A DNA stretch of 38,445 nucleotides from Candidatus Woesearchaeota archaeon. GTDB taxonomy: Archaea; Nanobdellota; Nanobdellia; Woesearchaeales; UBA525. The notes beneath the pieces are model-generated. The model did no database searches and was not told where the DNA came from. It was given only the letters and a program-made list of their open reading frames with translations. Location: the NCBI GenBank assembly GCA_018221245.1, contig JAAOYH010000030.1, forward strand, positions 1 through 38,445, read 5' to 3'. This document shows positions 18,701 to 28,352 of this stretch, one piece after another. The first letter of the stretch is position 1, and each line of letters begins with the position of its first letter. A program made the position numbers and the translations under genes.

Positions 18701-19372
18701 ATGATTCCGTTAAACAACACCGTTCTGACGCCAAAGTTCAGTGAGAGCACTAAAGACGAGACTAAACTCAAGACAGGCACAACCACAGTAGGCCTGGTAT
18801 GCAAGGACTGCATAGTGCTCGCGGCAGACAAACGGGCCACTGCAGGAAGCATGATCGTCCAGAAGGACACCAAAAAGGTCATGCCTGTGACAGAACACAT
18901 AGCAGTTACCTGGGCAGGTAGCGTCTCTGACCTACAACTGCTCTACAAGTACCTCTCCGCAGAACTAAAGCTAAAACAGATTCGGGGAGGAAGGGAAACC
19001 ACTGTGAAAGAGGCAGCGAACCTTCTCAGTAATTGGGTCTACCACTTGATAAGGAGTAGCTACGGAGTAGCGCACTTTCTCATGGGTGGCTATGATTCAC
19101 AACCCAGGCTGTTCGACATATACCCTGATGGTAGCCTGACCTCAACAGACGAGTACGTCGTCTCTGGCAGTGGAAGCGTCTTCGCCCTAGGAGTCCTAGA
19201 GAACAAGTACAAGAAGGGGCTCTCAAAAGAAGAGGGTGTGGCACTAGTGTTGGAAGCTATCAACTCTGCTCTTGCCCGTGACAGCGGCAGCGGCAATGGC
19301 ATCGATGTCTATGTGGTAGACAAGAACGGTGTGAAACTCGCAGTCTCCAAGATTATCGATACTCGCGTATAA
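18701..19372 (+). CDS. psmB: Proteasome beta subunit
   Basis: Propeptide then TTTVGLVCKDCIVLAADKRATAG; GSGSVFALGVLE; upstream CTATTTAAATG. Confidence 0.95.
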   Translation: MIPLNNTVLTPKFSESTKDETKLKTGTTTVGLVCKDCIVLAADKRATAGSMIVQKDTKKVMPVTEHIAVTWAGSVSDLQLLYKYLSAELKLKQIRGGRETTVKEAANLLSNWVYHLIRSSYGVAHFLMGGYDSQPRLFDIYPDGSLTSTDEYVVSGSGSVFALGVLENKYKKGLSKEEGVALVLEAINSALARDSGSGNGIDVYVVDKNGVKLAVSKIIDTRV

Positions 19373-19400
19373 AACGCGACCCTTTCTGGAAGGGAAGAAT

Positions 19401-21287
19401 ATGCCAAAAGAAATCCTGAAAGAAATAATGAAGCACGTTCCTGAGGACTCAATCTCAGACGTTGCATTCGAAGCGGCTAATATAGTACTCTACACTACTG
19501 ACAAGACTTTTCTGGCTGACGACAAAGGCCAGGTTCGCAACGCGGTGAACGCCATCAAGAAGAGGATAGAGCTCCGCCCTGACCCTAGCATATGCGTCGA
19601 CCAGGAAACAGCAGAGAAGATGATCCACGATATTTTGGGTGAGGATGCAGGAATTGACCATATTACTTTCGATCCGCAAAGATCAATAGTATACATAGAG
19701 CTCGAAAAGCCAGGAGTTGCAATCTCGAACAGGGGAGAGCTGCTCCGCAAGATGCGCCTAGAGATATTCTGGATACCAATCATCAAGCGGAAACCTCCTA
19801 TAAAGAGCCAGCTCATAGAGAACATCCGTTCAGTACTGTACGAGAACTCAGACTACAGGCGAAAATTCCTCCACAAGACCGGCCAGAGAATCTACAACGG
19901 ATGGCTCAGGCAGAAGAAAGAGGAATGGGTGAGAGTAACCTATCTAGGAGGAGGTCGCCAAGTTGGTCGCTCAGCAATATTCCTCCAGACGCCTGAGAGC
20001 AGGGTACTGTTCGATTGTGGGATTAACCCCGCGAGCAAGGATCAAGCATATCCTTACTTGGAAGCCCCGGAGTTCAGACTGGAAGAGCTCGACGCTATTG
20101 TTGTAAGCCACGCGCACTTGGACCACATAGGATTCATCCCATACCTGTTCAAAATGGGTTGGAGAGGCCCAGTTTACTGCACAGAGCCGACAAGGGATAT
20201 CATGGCTCTTATCCAACTCGACATGATTAAGATTGCTCGTGGTCGCGAATCCGACAGCATCTACTCAGTGGATGACGTGAAAGAGGTAGTGAAGCACACG
20301 ATAATCCTTGACCTAGAGTCAGTCACAGATATCACGCCTGATGTGAGAATCACGTTCTACAACTCGGGCCACATCCTGGGAGGCGCGATGATCCACATCC
20401 ATGTAGGGAATGGGTTACACAACATACTTTACACAGGGGACATAAAGTACGCGAAGACGCACATGCTCGCGGCAGCACACACAAAGTTCCCGAGATTAGA
20501 AACAGTCCTCATTGAGAGCACGTACGGAGGAAAGGAGAACGTCGTGGCAGGCTCAGCAGACGATGATTTTGCAGCCTTAGTGAAGAAGACACTCAATAGA
20601 GGGGGCAAGGTGCTCATCCCGAGCCTAGGCTCTGGCCGTGCACAAGAGATTGTTGTATACATCGAACGTCTCATCAAGGAGAAGAAGATGCCTGACGTTC
20701 CCATATACTTAGACGGCATGCTATGGGATATCATGGCAATCCACACAGCGTACCCTGAGTTCCTGAACAACAGTCTCAGGCAACGCATCTTCCATACTGA
20801 GGACAATCCTTTCATGGCAGATAATATTACTCGCGTCGGCTCAGCAAAAGAACGAAAACAGATAGTAGAGAATGAAGGCGGATGCATAATCATAGCCACA
20901 TCAGGTATGCTTGAAGGAGGCCCTTCAGTGTTCTACCTGCAGGAACTGGCAGATAACCCAAGAAATACACTTGTTTTCAGCTGCTACCAAGCAGAAGGAA
21001 CCTTGGGAAGACAGATCAGGGCAGGGGTCAGCGAGTTCACAGTACAGGATGGACGAGATACTCGTGTAATCCCTATCAAGCTAGAGCTCTTCAAGATAGA
21101 AATATCTGGACACTCTGATAGACGAGAACTGATGAGCTTCGTCAAACACTGCAGTCCTAAGCCAAGGAAGATACTGGTCAACCACGGCGAAGTATCAAGG
21201 TGCATAGATTTTGCAAAGAGCATACATCAGACATTCAGGATAGAGACCGTGTGCCCTCGCAACCTAGATACCATCCGACTGCGGTAA
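19401..21287 (+). CDS. fttA: aCPSF1 (FttA) KH / metallo-beta-lactamase / beta-CASP ribonuclease
   Basis: N-terminal KH-like region; HAHLDHIG, SGHILGGAMIHI, YTGDIKY, SGMLEGGPSVFYL, SGHSDRRELMSF. Confidence 0.95.
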   Translation: MPKEILKEIMKHVPEDSISDVAFEAANIVLYTTDKTFLADDKGQVRNAVNAIKKRIELRPDPSICVDQETAEKMIHDILGEDAGIDHITFDPQRSIVYIELEKPGVAISNRGELLRKMRLEIFWIPIIKRKPPIKSQLIENIRSVLYENSDYRRKFLHKTGQRIYNGWLRQKKEEWVRVTYLGGGRQVGRSAIFLQTPESRVLFDCGINPASKDQAYPYLEAPEFRLEELDAIVVSHAHLDHIGFIPYLFKMGWRGPVYCTEPTRDIMALIQLDMIKIARGRESDSIYSVDDVKEVVKHTIILDLESVTDITPDVRITFYNSGHILGGAMIHIHVGNGLHNILYTGDIKYAKTHMLAAAHTKFPRLETVLIESTYGGKENVVAGSADDDFAALVKKTLNRGGKVLIPSLGSGRAQEIVVYIERLIKEKKMPDVPIYLDGMLWDIMAIHTAYPEFLNNSLRQRIFHTEDNPFMADNITRVGSAKERKQIVENEGGCIIIATSGMLEGGPSVFYLQELADNPRNTLVFSCYQAEGTLGRQIRAGVSEFTVQDGRDTRVIPIKLELFKIEISGHSDRRELMSFVKHCSPKPRKILVNHGEVSRCIDFAKSIHQTFRIETVCPRNLDTIRLR

Positions 21288-21319
21288 GGTTTTTATACTA
21301 AGCTTCTCGAGGAAACAAT

Positions 21320-21808
21320 ATGGGTTCGCTAGGTGTCTCGACGTATCGCTTCAGGGGAGTTTTCGACTATGAACTCCTTTACCAAGAGGGAAGGAAGTTT
21401 TTCCTGAATATTGTCGACCCTCCGGACTTCAACGAGAAGAAGTACAAGGACAAAGGACATCATTTTGAGGCGAAGTGGGATGCGAAACAGAGAGTGGATG
21501 CTTACCATAGGATAATCTACAAAGTGGAGTACAAGGCCATAGATATGAAAAAAGTGCAGAAGAATGGAAAGACACTCTATGAAGGCAAGATAAGGTTCTA
21601 CGTGGAGCCTATCCTCGATGAGAACTACGAGATGTCAGGGCCAGGGGGGAAGACTCAGGTATTCAAGGAGAACTCCATATTCCACAAGCTATATAAGCGG
21701 ATTACCCGGCGAGAAAGGGAGGAAGACCTGGAAGGCGTTGCTATTCGGACAGGACAGGCTTTCATCGACAAGATGAAGGAAATATGTGGCGCCCAGGCGA
21801 GGCTCTGA
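21320..21808 (+). CDS. Hypothetical protein (162 aa)
   Basis: Complete ORF with TATA-like TTTTTATA upstream. Confidence 0.7.
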   Translation: MGSLGVSTYRFRGVFDYELLYQEGRKFFLNIVDPPDFNEKKYKDKGHHFEAKWDAKQRVDAYHRIIYKVEYKAIDMKKVQKNGKTLYEGKIRFYVEPILDENYEMSGPGGKTQVFKENSIFHKLYKRITRREREEDLEGVAIRTGQAFIDKMKEICGAQARL

Positions 21809-22350
21809 TGGCTGAGATAAAGATACTAACAAAGAAGCCCATGACGTTCAAGGGACCGTTCAGGGTGGACGAGTTCTGCGGTCTCATAAGAAGATTCGCT
21901 AAGGAGCGCAACTATTTCATGGTTGAGGAGAACAACCAAGAAGATGTACTTCCTGATGGGAACCAAATAGTGATGGATGTGAATCTCTCCAAACAGCTAT
22001 CCGACTATGCCAAGGGAGTCATAGATGTCCATATCCACATGCACGGGTGCACTGACAAGGTGCTTGAGATAGAAGGCCAGAAGCAGAAGTGTCAGGTCGG
22101 GACTATAGATGTTGAGTGTGTTGCTAAAATGGAGTCGGATTACAGGAACCGCTATGAGAACAAAGGGTTCTCTTTCCTTTTCAGGACCATATCAGACAAG
22201 TTCATCCGGAGAGATATCACTCACCAGCAGAACGACAGTTGCACTAAGGACTGTACAGATCTTGCGGGAGAGCTGAAATCTTACTTGAATATGCACAGGT
22301 TCAAGCTCGACGACAGAGAGAAGATGAGTGAGCCTGAGGAGAAGGCTTAA
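21808..22350 (+). CDS. Hypothetical protein, possibly related to the preceding gene
   Basis: TGATG stop/start overlap with the upstream gene; similar layout, FxxRxIxxKFIRR-like motif vs HKLYKRITRRE. Confidence 0.7.
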   Translation: MAEIKILTKKPMTFKGPFRVDEFCGLIRRFAKERNYFMVEENNQEDVLPDGNQIVMDVNLSKQLSDYAKGVIDVHIHMHGCTDKVLEIEGQKQKCQVGTIDVECVAKMESDYRNRYENKGFSFLFRTISDKFIRRDITHQQNDSCTKDCTDLAGELKSYLNMHRFKLDDREKMSEPEEKA

Positions 22351-22378
22351 AAACTTCTTACAGTTCTTTTTACGTATT

Positions 22379-22461
22379 GCCGAGGATGCCTAACCAGGTC
22401 GGGCGCAAGTCTCGAAAACTTGTTCCGTAAGGAATTGTGGGTTCAAATCCCTCCCTCGGCG
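22379..22461 (+). tRNA. tRNA-Ser (anticodon CGA)
   Basis: GCCGAGG/CCTCGGC acceptor, CAAGT-CTCGAAA-ACTTG anticodon arm, long variable arm, GGTTCAAATCC T-loop. Confidence 0.93.
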
Positions 22462-22463
22462 TC

Positions 22464-24179
22464 ATGGCATACAGCACAGAGTGGGACCTATCACCTCTAC
22501 TTGATGGGAAAACAGTTGATGATAACTTAACCGAGTTGAATTCTCTTGTGAAATCCTTTGGGACTCACAGGGAAAAACTCGAAGGTATCTCTCCAAAGAA
22601 TTTCAAGAATATCGTCGAAGAGTACACCTTAATTACCGACAAAATGGTTAAAGTATCTGCGTACGCAGAGCTCCTACTGACCACCAAGACGGATGATCCT
22701 GAACGAATGGCTCTTAGTGGCTGTTTGGACCAGTTCTGTTCTGAGGCAGGAAACAAAATGAGGTTCTTCTCACTATGGTGGAAGGGGCTTAATGATGTAG
22801 AGAAATATCTTGAGGTTCTTGGAAGTGACAGGTACAATTTCGAGCACAAGAGAGCTTTTGCAGAGTTTACCTTGCCGGAAAAAGAGGAGAACATAATCAG
22901 CATCAAGGACTCTACGGGAGTATCAGGACTCAAGAATGTTTATTCTATCCTTGGTTCCAATATGGAGTACGAACTGGATGGGGAGACTCTCACTTACGAC
23001 CAACTCTCAAAAAAATTCAAGCACGAAGATTCGGCTGTGAGGAAAAGAGCTTACCAAGTTCTCTTCAAGACAATCGCGCCTTTCAGGGCTGCTTATGGCG
23101 AAATCTATTCTAATCTTGTTAGGGATATGGCATCTGAGGCCAAGCTAAGAGGCTACAAATCAGTCTTGAGCATAAGAAACCTTCAGAATGATCTTCCCGA
23201 CAAAGCTGTCGAAGCACATCTGCAGGCCTGCAGGGAATCTGCCCCTTTGTGGCAGAGGTTCTTGAAGCTGAAAGGAAAGGCGCTTGGAATAGAGATGACT
23301 CGTTTTGACATTTACGCCTCTTTATCAGAAGGAAGTGAAGAGTATACTTATGATGCTGCAGTTGAATTGACTCTCTCAGCTCTTGGTGATTTTTCTCCAA
23401 ACCTCAGAAAGGCCGCCGAGGAGATATACGAAAAAAAACAAGTCCATGTCTATCCAAAAAAAGGGAAAAGAGGTGGTGCGTTCTGTTTCGGAGTGACTCC
23501 AGGCCTGCCGCCTTACCTGATGTATAATTATGCAAATACTCTGAATGATGTTGCTACTGTTGCGCACGAGACTGGGCACGGAGTTCATTCTCAATTGGGA
23601 AGGAAGCACTCATCGCTAAGCTGGGGGCATGCTATTCCTGTGGCTGAGACCGCGAGTACCTTTGCAGAAATGTTATTATCTGATCACTTGCAGAGGAAGA
23701 ATCCCTCCATGAGACGGGAGTTGCTTGTGCACCAGTTGAATGATTTCTATGCTACTGTTTCTAGACAGAGTTTCTTCACGCTCTGGGAGATTGAGGCTCA
23801 CAAGTTATTGGCTGAAGGGAAGTCAATTGATGATGTTTCTAATGCCTACAAAGAGTTGCTTGTTGAGCAGTTCGGAGATATTGCATTTGATGATATCTTT
23901 AAGGACGAATGGCTTGTGGTTCATCATTTCTTTAACTGGCCTTTCTATTGCTACGGGTACAGCTTTGGGAATTTGCTAACTTTGGCGATGTTCTCGATGT
24001 ACAAGGAAGAAGGAGAGTCTTTTGTTGCGAAGTATGAAGAGTTCTTGTCTGCTGCACAAACCATGTCTCCTGTTGATTTATGTGCTATTGTTGGCGCGGA
24101 CATTACTAAGAAAGAGTTCTGGCTGAAAGGCTTGAAGGTCATTGAAGGCATGATTGATGAACTCGAGAGTATTTTGTAG
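22464..24179 (+). CDS. pepF: M3-family oligoendopeptidase F
   Basis: VAHETGHGVHSQLG zinc motif; LLSDHL, FFNWPFYCYGYSFGNLL. The ORF-track start (22437) lies inside tRNA-Ser; ATG 22464 is likely. Confidence 0.93.
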   Translation: MAYSTEWDLSPLLDGKTVDDNLTELNSLVKSFGTHREKLEGISPKNFKNIVEEYTLITDKMVKVSAYAELLLTTKTDDPERMALSGCLDQFCSEAGNKMRFFSLWWKGLNDVEKYLEVLGSDRYNFEHKRAFAEFTLPEKEENIISIKDSTGVSGLKNVYSILGSNMEYELDGETLTYDQLSKKFKHEDSAVRKRAYQVLFKTIAPFRAAYGEIYSNLVRDMASEAKLRGYKSVLSIRNLQNDLPDKAVEAHLQACRESAPLWQRFLKLKGKALGIEMTRFDIYASLSEGSEEYTYDAAVELTLSALGDFSPNLRKAAEEIYEKKQVHVYPKKGKRGGAFCFGVTPGLPPYLMYNYANTLNDVATVAHETGHGVHSQLGRKHSSLSWGHAIPVAETASTFAEMLLSDHLQRKNPSMRRELLVHQLNDFYATVSRQSFFTLWEIEAHKLLAEGKSIDDVSNAYKELLVEQFGDIAFDDIFKDEWLVVHHFFNWPFYCYGYSFGNLLTLAMFSMYKEEGESFVAKYEEFLSAAQTMSPVDLCAIVGADITKKEFWLKGLKVIEGMIDELESIL

Positions 24180-24254
24180 TGTTGGGGTTATTTTTGACCA
24201 TTCTTTAATGGTATCATGAGATATTATTATATAATTTGAAGTTATGAGTACATT

Positions 24255-25322
24255 GTGCGAGACCCAAGCCATTCATTGAACGGGCTTACGCTTTCTGGAG
24301 CTAAAGAGCTTTCTCTCGAATATAACGTGCCTGTTTTCGATGTATTGCATATGGCTATTAATCTAAGAGGGGTAAAATCAAAAGGGGTTTCAGGACGAGG
24401 AAGGTTTCTTTTTAAACAAGATAGAAGAGAGTATATTATGGCAGTCTCCTTGGGGGAAAACACCCCGTTCAAGCACGAAGAAGGAGTTTTAAGGATTCAA
24501 GACGATGTCATAGGCACAGTTACTGATATTGAGGAAGATACGTGCGATGAAACATACTATAGAAATAATGGCCGTGCCCTCACTCTGAACTCTAACATCA
24601 AGAGTGATTGCAGAGGATGTATGTTCTGTGGCGCTTATGATTCTGTCGAAACTGAAAAGAGCTTGACAACAGAGGAGGGATTGAACAATAAAATTGATGA
24701 ACTTCTAAAAGAAAGTGGTGATGAGGATATGTCTTTTCTTGATTCTATAGGTGTTGTAACGGGATGTTTTCCTTCAGAGGATGATGTCCTGGGTCATTTG
24801 TTGTTGGTGAATGATGTTTTCAAGAATAGGGGGTTTTCTGGGACTGTTTGTTATGTTGGTTCGCAGATCACGAGCGAAGACTGTCTTGTTGAAATGGGTA
24901 AGAATAATATGGCACTTTACTTGACTGTAGAATGCTTTGAGAGAAGATCAAATCTTCTTAGACTGGGGAAAGCAGAACTAAATCTTGATGATGGGAGAGA
25001 TGTACTGAAGAAAGCAAGAAATGCAGGTCTAGAAACCTCTTTTTTGTATATCCTTGGGTTGGATTCCCTGGTCTCTATATCTGAACAGTTTCCAGAATAC
25101 TTAGATGTTATTTCCAGACATCCTATTGTGAACCTGATGCAGAACTATCAACCTATACATGAGACATTAAGGCATCCCACAGCATATTCTATGCATTATT
25201 TCCTTGGGGCGAGGAACCTAATAGAGAATGTGATGGGAAAAACATCTATGAGACCAAGACTGTGGGAGAATTATCGGGCTCCTTGGGCAACAACATATGG
25301 GGGAGATATTCTTGAATCCTAG
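24255..25322 (+). CDS. Radical SAM-like protein
   Basis: SDCRGCMFCG (CxxCxxC) cluster-like motif, (beta/alpha)-type sequence downstream (GVVTGCFPSEDDVLGHL, NMALYLTVECFERRS, GLETSFLYILGLDS); GTG start. Confidence 0.65.
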   Translation: MRDPSHSLNGLTLSGAKELSLEYNVPVFDVLHMAINLRGVKSKGVSGRGRFLFKQDRREYIMAVSLGENTPFKHEEGVLRIQDDVIGTVTDIEEDTCDETYYRNNGRALTLNSNIKSDCRGCMFCGAYDSVETEKSLTTEEGLNNKIDELLKESGDEDMSFLDSIGVVTGCFPSEDDVLGHLLLVNDVFKNRGFSGTVCYVGSQITSEDCLVEMGKNNMALYLTVECFERRSNLLRLGKAELNLDDGRDVLKKARNAGLETSFLYILGLDSLVSISEQFPEYLDVISRHPIVNLMQNYQPIHETLRHPTAYSMHYFLGARNLIENVMGKTSMRPRLWENYRAPWATTYGGDILES

Positions 25323-26427
25323 GAATGTCCTAGACTTACTAAAGAATAGAGGCCACGACTTTGTCACAGGAATACCTTGTGGGGTATTGAGTCCGCTTAT
25401 AGCAGAATTCAAGAGGGATTCGTTGTACGAACACTTAATTGTCCAGAATGAGCCTGAGGCCATAGGGGTTGCAGCTGGAGCTTATCTGGGTGGAAAGCGC
25501 CCTGTATTGTATATGCAAAATTCAGGCTTTCTAAAATCAATAAATGAATATGGTTCCCTGTTGATACCTAATGAGATTCCCATCTTGAACATTGTCAGTT
25601 ATAGGGGATGTCCAGGAGAGAACGCTCCTCAGCATTTTACTACTGGCAGAATCACTAAGAGCGTGTTGGACATCCTAAATATTCCTTGGGCACAGATGGA
25701 AGATGATGTCTGCGTAATTGATTCGGTATTCGCAGAAATGGAAGAAAAGTCAGTCCCTGGTGTAATTCTTATCAAAAGATCTACGTTTGGAGAGTCTCAT
25801 AATCCACAGAACTGTCGTCAACATGTCCCTGAGATACTTGTGAATGAAAGGTTGAACGTTTTGGATATTTTGAGGCGGGAAGAGGCGTTGGATGCAATTC
25901 TTTCCGCAACAACAGAGATGGACGCAATATTGTCTGGCACCGGGTTGATGAGCAGATCTATCTATGAACGAAATGATGGCCCAAACAAATTCTATACTGC
26001 TGGTGCATTCGGCCTGGTATCTTCAATAGGTCTTGGGTTTTCGTTGGCAAAGCCAGATACTGGAACTGTTGTTATAGATGGGGATGCGAGCCTTCTTTCA
26101 AATTTAGGTTCTTTGATAAGTACAGGCAGGGCACAACCGAGGAATCTCGTACATGTTGTTGTTGATAATCATGCGTACGGTTCATGCCAGGAGGAACCTA
26201 GCTGTTCAGATATCGTAAAATTTCCTCAAATTGCCGCACATCACGGGTTTAGAAGAGTATTTTCAGTGAATAACCCAAGAGACATCTCCGAGGCGGTACG
26301 AGAATCCCTTGCAGGGGGAGGTCCTGCGTTAATTCATATCCCTATTCAGTTAGGAGGACGAAGAGATTTCAAACGTCCGATGAACTTACCTTATATCTCC
26401 AGGAGGTTCAAAAAAACATTTTCATGA
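25297..26427 (+). CDS. TPP-dependent decarboxylase resembling phosphonopyruvate/sulfopyruvate decarboxylase
   Basis: GHDFVTGIPCGVLSPLI, NEPEAIGVAAGAYLGGKRPVLYMQNSGF, SYRGCPGENAPQH, TPP motif DGDASLLSNLGSLISTG...DNHAYGS. Confidence 0.85.
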   Translation: MGEIFLNPRNVLDLLKNRGHDFVTGIPCGVLSPLIAEFKRDSLYEHLIVQNEPEAIGVAAGAYLGGKRPVLYMQNSGFLKSINEYGSLLIPNEIPILNIVSYRGCPGENAPQHFTTGRITKSVLDILNIPWAQMEDDVCVIDSVFAEMEEKSVPGVILIKRSTFGESHNPQNCRQHVPEILVNERLNVLDILRREEALDAILSATTEMDAILSGTGLMSRSIYERNDGPNKFYTAGAFGLVSSIGLGFSLAKPDTGTVVIDGDASLLSNLGSLISTGRAQPRNLVHVVVDNHAYGSCQEEPSCSDIVKFPQIAAHHGFRRVFSVNNPRDISEAVRESLAGGGPALIHIPIQLGGRRDFKRPMNLPYISRRFKKTFS

Positions 26428-26945
26428 GACTTGAAGAACTGTTCCGTAGTATAAGAGATGTACCGTACTCTCAAAATTTTATTGAGGGAACAGAGGGGTT
26501 ATCATGCAAGGATAAACATACAAATATGGTTGATGGTCTATATAAGTTAGGAATATCTTCAAGATTTGTGACTACCCGTTTTGCGTGGCACGAGCTGTCC
26601 AAGAGAGGGGTGCAATATCCGCCTCTCATGAGTGAACTTGCTTATGGGGCGGGAGAATCGTTCCATATGGCGTGCGAGGCTTATTTGGACGATGGGTGGA
26701 CTCTTTTAGATGCTACATGGGATAAACATCTAGCGGATGTTGGGTTTCCAGTAAATGAAGATCCTCGTAATTGCGTACATGCAGTTTTCCCCAGAGATAT
26801 TATTATTCACAAAGATTTGGATATTAGAGATAATTTGCTGGATAAATTCAGAGCGAACTATTCGAATCTTCAATGGGAGCGCAAACGCATCTTCTACAAA
26901 GAGTTAGATTCTTGGATGAATAAAATTAGAAATCGACATCAATAA
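26424..26945 (+). CDS. Transglutaminase-like protein
   Basis: GLSCKDKH...SFHMACEAYLDDGWTLLDATWD, consistent with a Cys/His/Asp triad; ATGA overlap with upstream gene. Confidence 0.65.
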   Translation: MRLEELFRSIRDVPYSQNFIEGTEGLSCKDKHTNMVDGLYKLGISSRFVTTRFAWHELSKRGVQYPPLMSELAYGAGESFHMACEAYLDDGWTLLDATWDKHLADVGFPVNEDPRNCVHAVFPRDIIIHKDLDIRDNLLDKFRANYSNLQWERKRIFYKELDSWMNKIRNRHQ

Positions 26946-26969
26946 ATATGTATCTATGCCTGCAACATC

Positions 26970-27599
26970 ATGGGCGGGTGGGATGATATTTACAAAAAGG
27001 ATCCTAAAGACTATTCTTATTATGATTTGGGCAAACCACACAAAGACTTGCCAAAGATAGTGCGTCGTTTCAAAGGCGTGAAAAATGTTCTGGATATTGG
27101 TTGTGGATCTGGTAGGAACTTTTTCTACCTCACCAAACATTTTCAAGTTGAAGGTATAGATATTGCTAAAGAGGGGGTTCGACAGATAAAGAAGATTCTG
27201 CCTGAATCAAGAGTTAAGGTGGGAGATATATACAACAAATTACCTTACAAAACTGGTGTGTTCGATGCTATTGTGGGCATCCAAGTTCTACAGCATTCCA
27301 CGGAACCGAAGATTAAGAAAGCAATTTCCGAAATTTTCAGAATTCTGAAGCCAGGAGGGTGGTTGTTCATTACAGTTGGTGGAAGAATCTCTAAAGGAGA
27401 GGTGAGATACTGCCTTGTTAAAACTGCTAAAAAGATGGCGCCGAACACGTATGTCCCTACAAAAGGAAGCGAGAAAGGCCTTACTCATTTTATCTACAGC
27501 AAGAAGCGCCTTCTTGATCACTTCGAGTTGTTCGATATTATCGAAACGTGGAAGGACGACAAGGACTATTATTGCCTTCTAGCAAGAAAGCCAACATAA
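26970..27599 (+). CDS. Class I SAM-dependent methyltransferase
   Basis: NVLDIGCGSGRNFFYLTKHFQVEGIDIAKEGV; FDAIVGIQVLQH; LKPGGWLFITV. Confidence 0.88.
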   Translation: MGGWDDIYKKDPKDYSYYDLGKPHKDLPKIVRRFKGVKNVLDIGCGSGRNFFYLTKHFQVEGIDIAKEGVRQIKKILPESRVKVGDIYNKLPYKTGVFDAIVGIQVLQHSTEPKIKKAISEIFRILKPGGWLFITVGGRISKGEVRYCLVKTAKKMAPNTYVPTKGSEKGLTHFIYSKKRLLDHFELFDIIETWKDDKDYYCLLARKPT

Positions 27600-27682
27600 T
27601 GGAATTTTCTCTTTATTATGGAGAGTTTCCAGTATTGTAATATCTACATAATATTTTTAAAGGAATTACTCTCCCGGAAGCC

Positions 27683-27757
27683 GGGTCCGTAGCTCAGCCT
27701 GGTCAGAGCAATCGGCTCTTAACCGATCGGCCGCGGGTTCGAATCCCGTCGGACCCA
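27683..27757 (+). tRNA. tRNA-Lys (anticodon CTT)
   Basis: GGGTCCG/CGGACCC acceptor, ATCGG-CTCTTAA-CCGAT anticodon arm, GCGGG-TTCGAAT-CCCGT T-arm. Confidence 0.95.
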
Positions 27758-27802
27758 TAGTGCTCAGAAATGTAATTTCTGGCACGTGAGCTCACGCTCA
27801 AC

Positions 27803-27877
27803 GCTCCTGTAGTGTAGTCCGGTCAATCATTTCGCCCTCTCGAGGCGAAGACCCGGGTTCGAATCCCGGCGGGAGCA
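27803..27877 (+). tRNA. tRNA-Glu (anticodon CTC)
   Basis: GCTCCTG/CGGGAGC acceptor, TCGCC-CTCTCGA-GGCGA anticodon arm, CCGGG-TTCGAAT-CCCGG T-arm. Confidence 0.95.
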
Positions 27878-27963
27878 GTTCTCGACGGTAAAATAGAGGT
27901 TGTTGGAGGGCATCGAACCTTTTCGGCACAAGTCTTTATATATCAAATAAGGGGTGTTTGATT

Positions 27964-28350
27964 ATGAAAACCATACTTGTTGATGCAATAAACACTTTTG
28001 TAATCAAAGAAGAGGGGGTATTTGAAGAAATGTATGGGCTCTTGGAATCTTATCCAAACCCTAAGATTATCTTGACTGGCGCAAATGATGAGCAGATGAA
28101 GAAATTCGGTCTGGATAAGATGCCTTATACTGTATTCACTCTGAAGCACAATCCAGAGAAGACGGAAACTGAATATTTCACTAGAATGCTTCAACACTTC
28201 AATCTTGAAGCGGGAGACGTGATATATTTCGAGCATAACCCTGCTGCTGCTGAGGTTGCTAGATCTCTAGGAATAGAAACATTAGATTATGACAAAGATA
28301 AGAAGGATTTGATCTCTTTGAAGTCGTTCATTGATTCATTTGCCCTGTAA
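27964..28350 (+). CDS. Small HAD-like hypothetical protein
   Basis: ILVDAINTFVI, KIILTGANDEQMKKFGL, DVIYFEHNPAAAEVARSLGIETLDYD; own TATA TTTATATATC at 27935. Confidence 0.6.
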   Translation: MKTILVDAINTFVIKEEGVFEEMYGLLESYPNPKIILTGANDEQMKKFGLDKMPYTVFTLKHNPEKTETEYFTRMLQHFNLEAGDVIYFEHNPAAAEVARSLGIETLDYDKDKKDLISLKSFIDSFAL

Positions 28351-28352
28351 TC

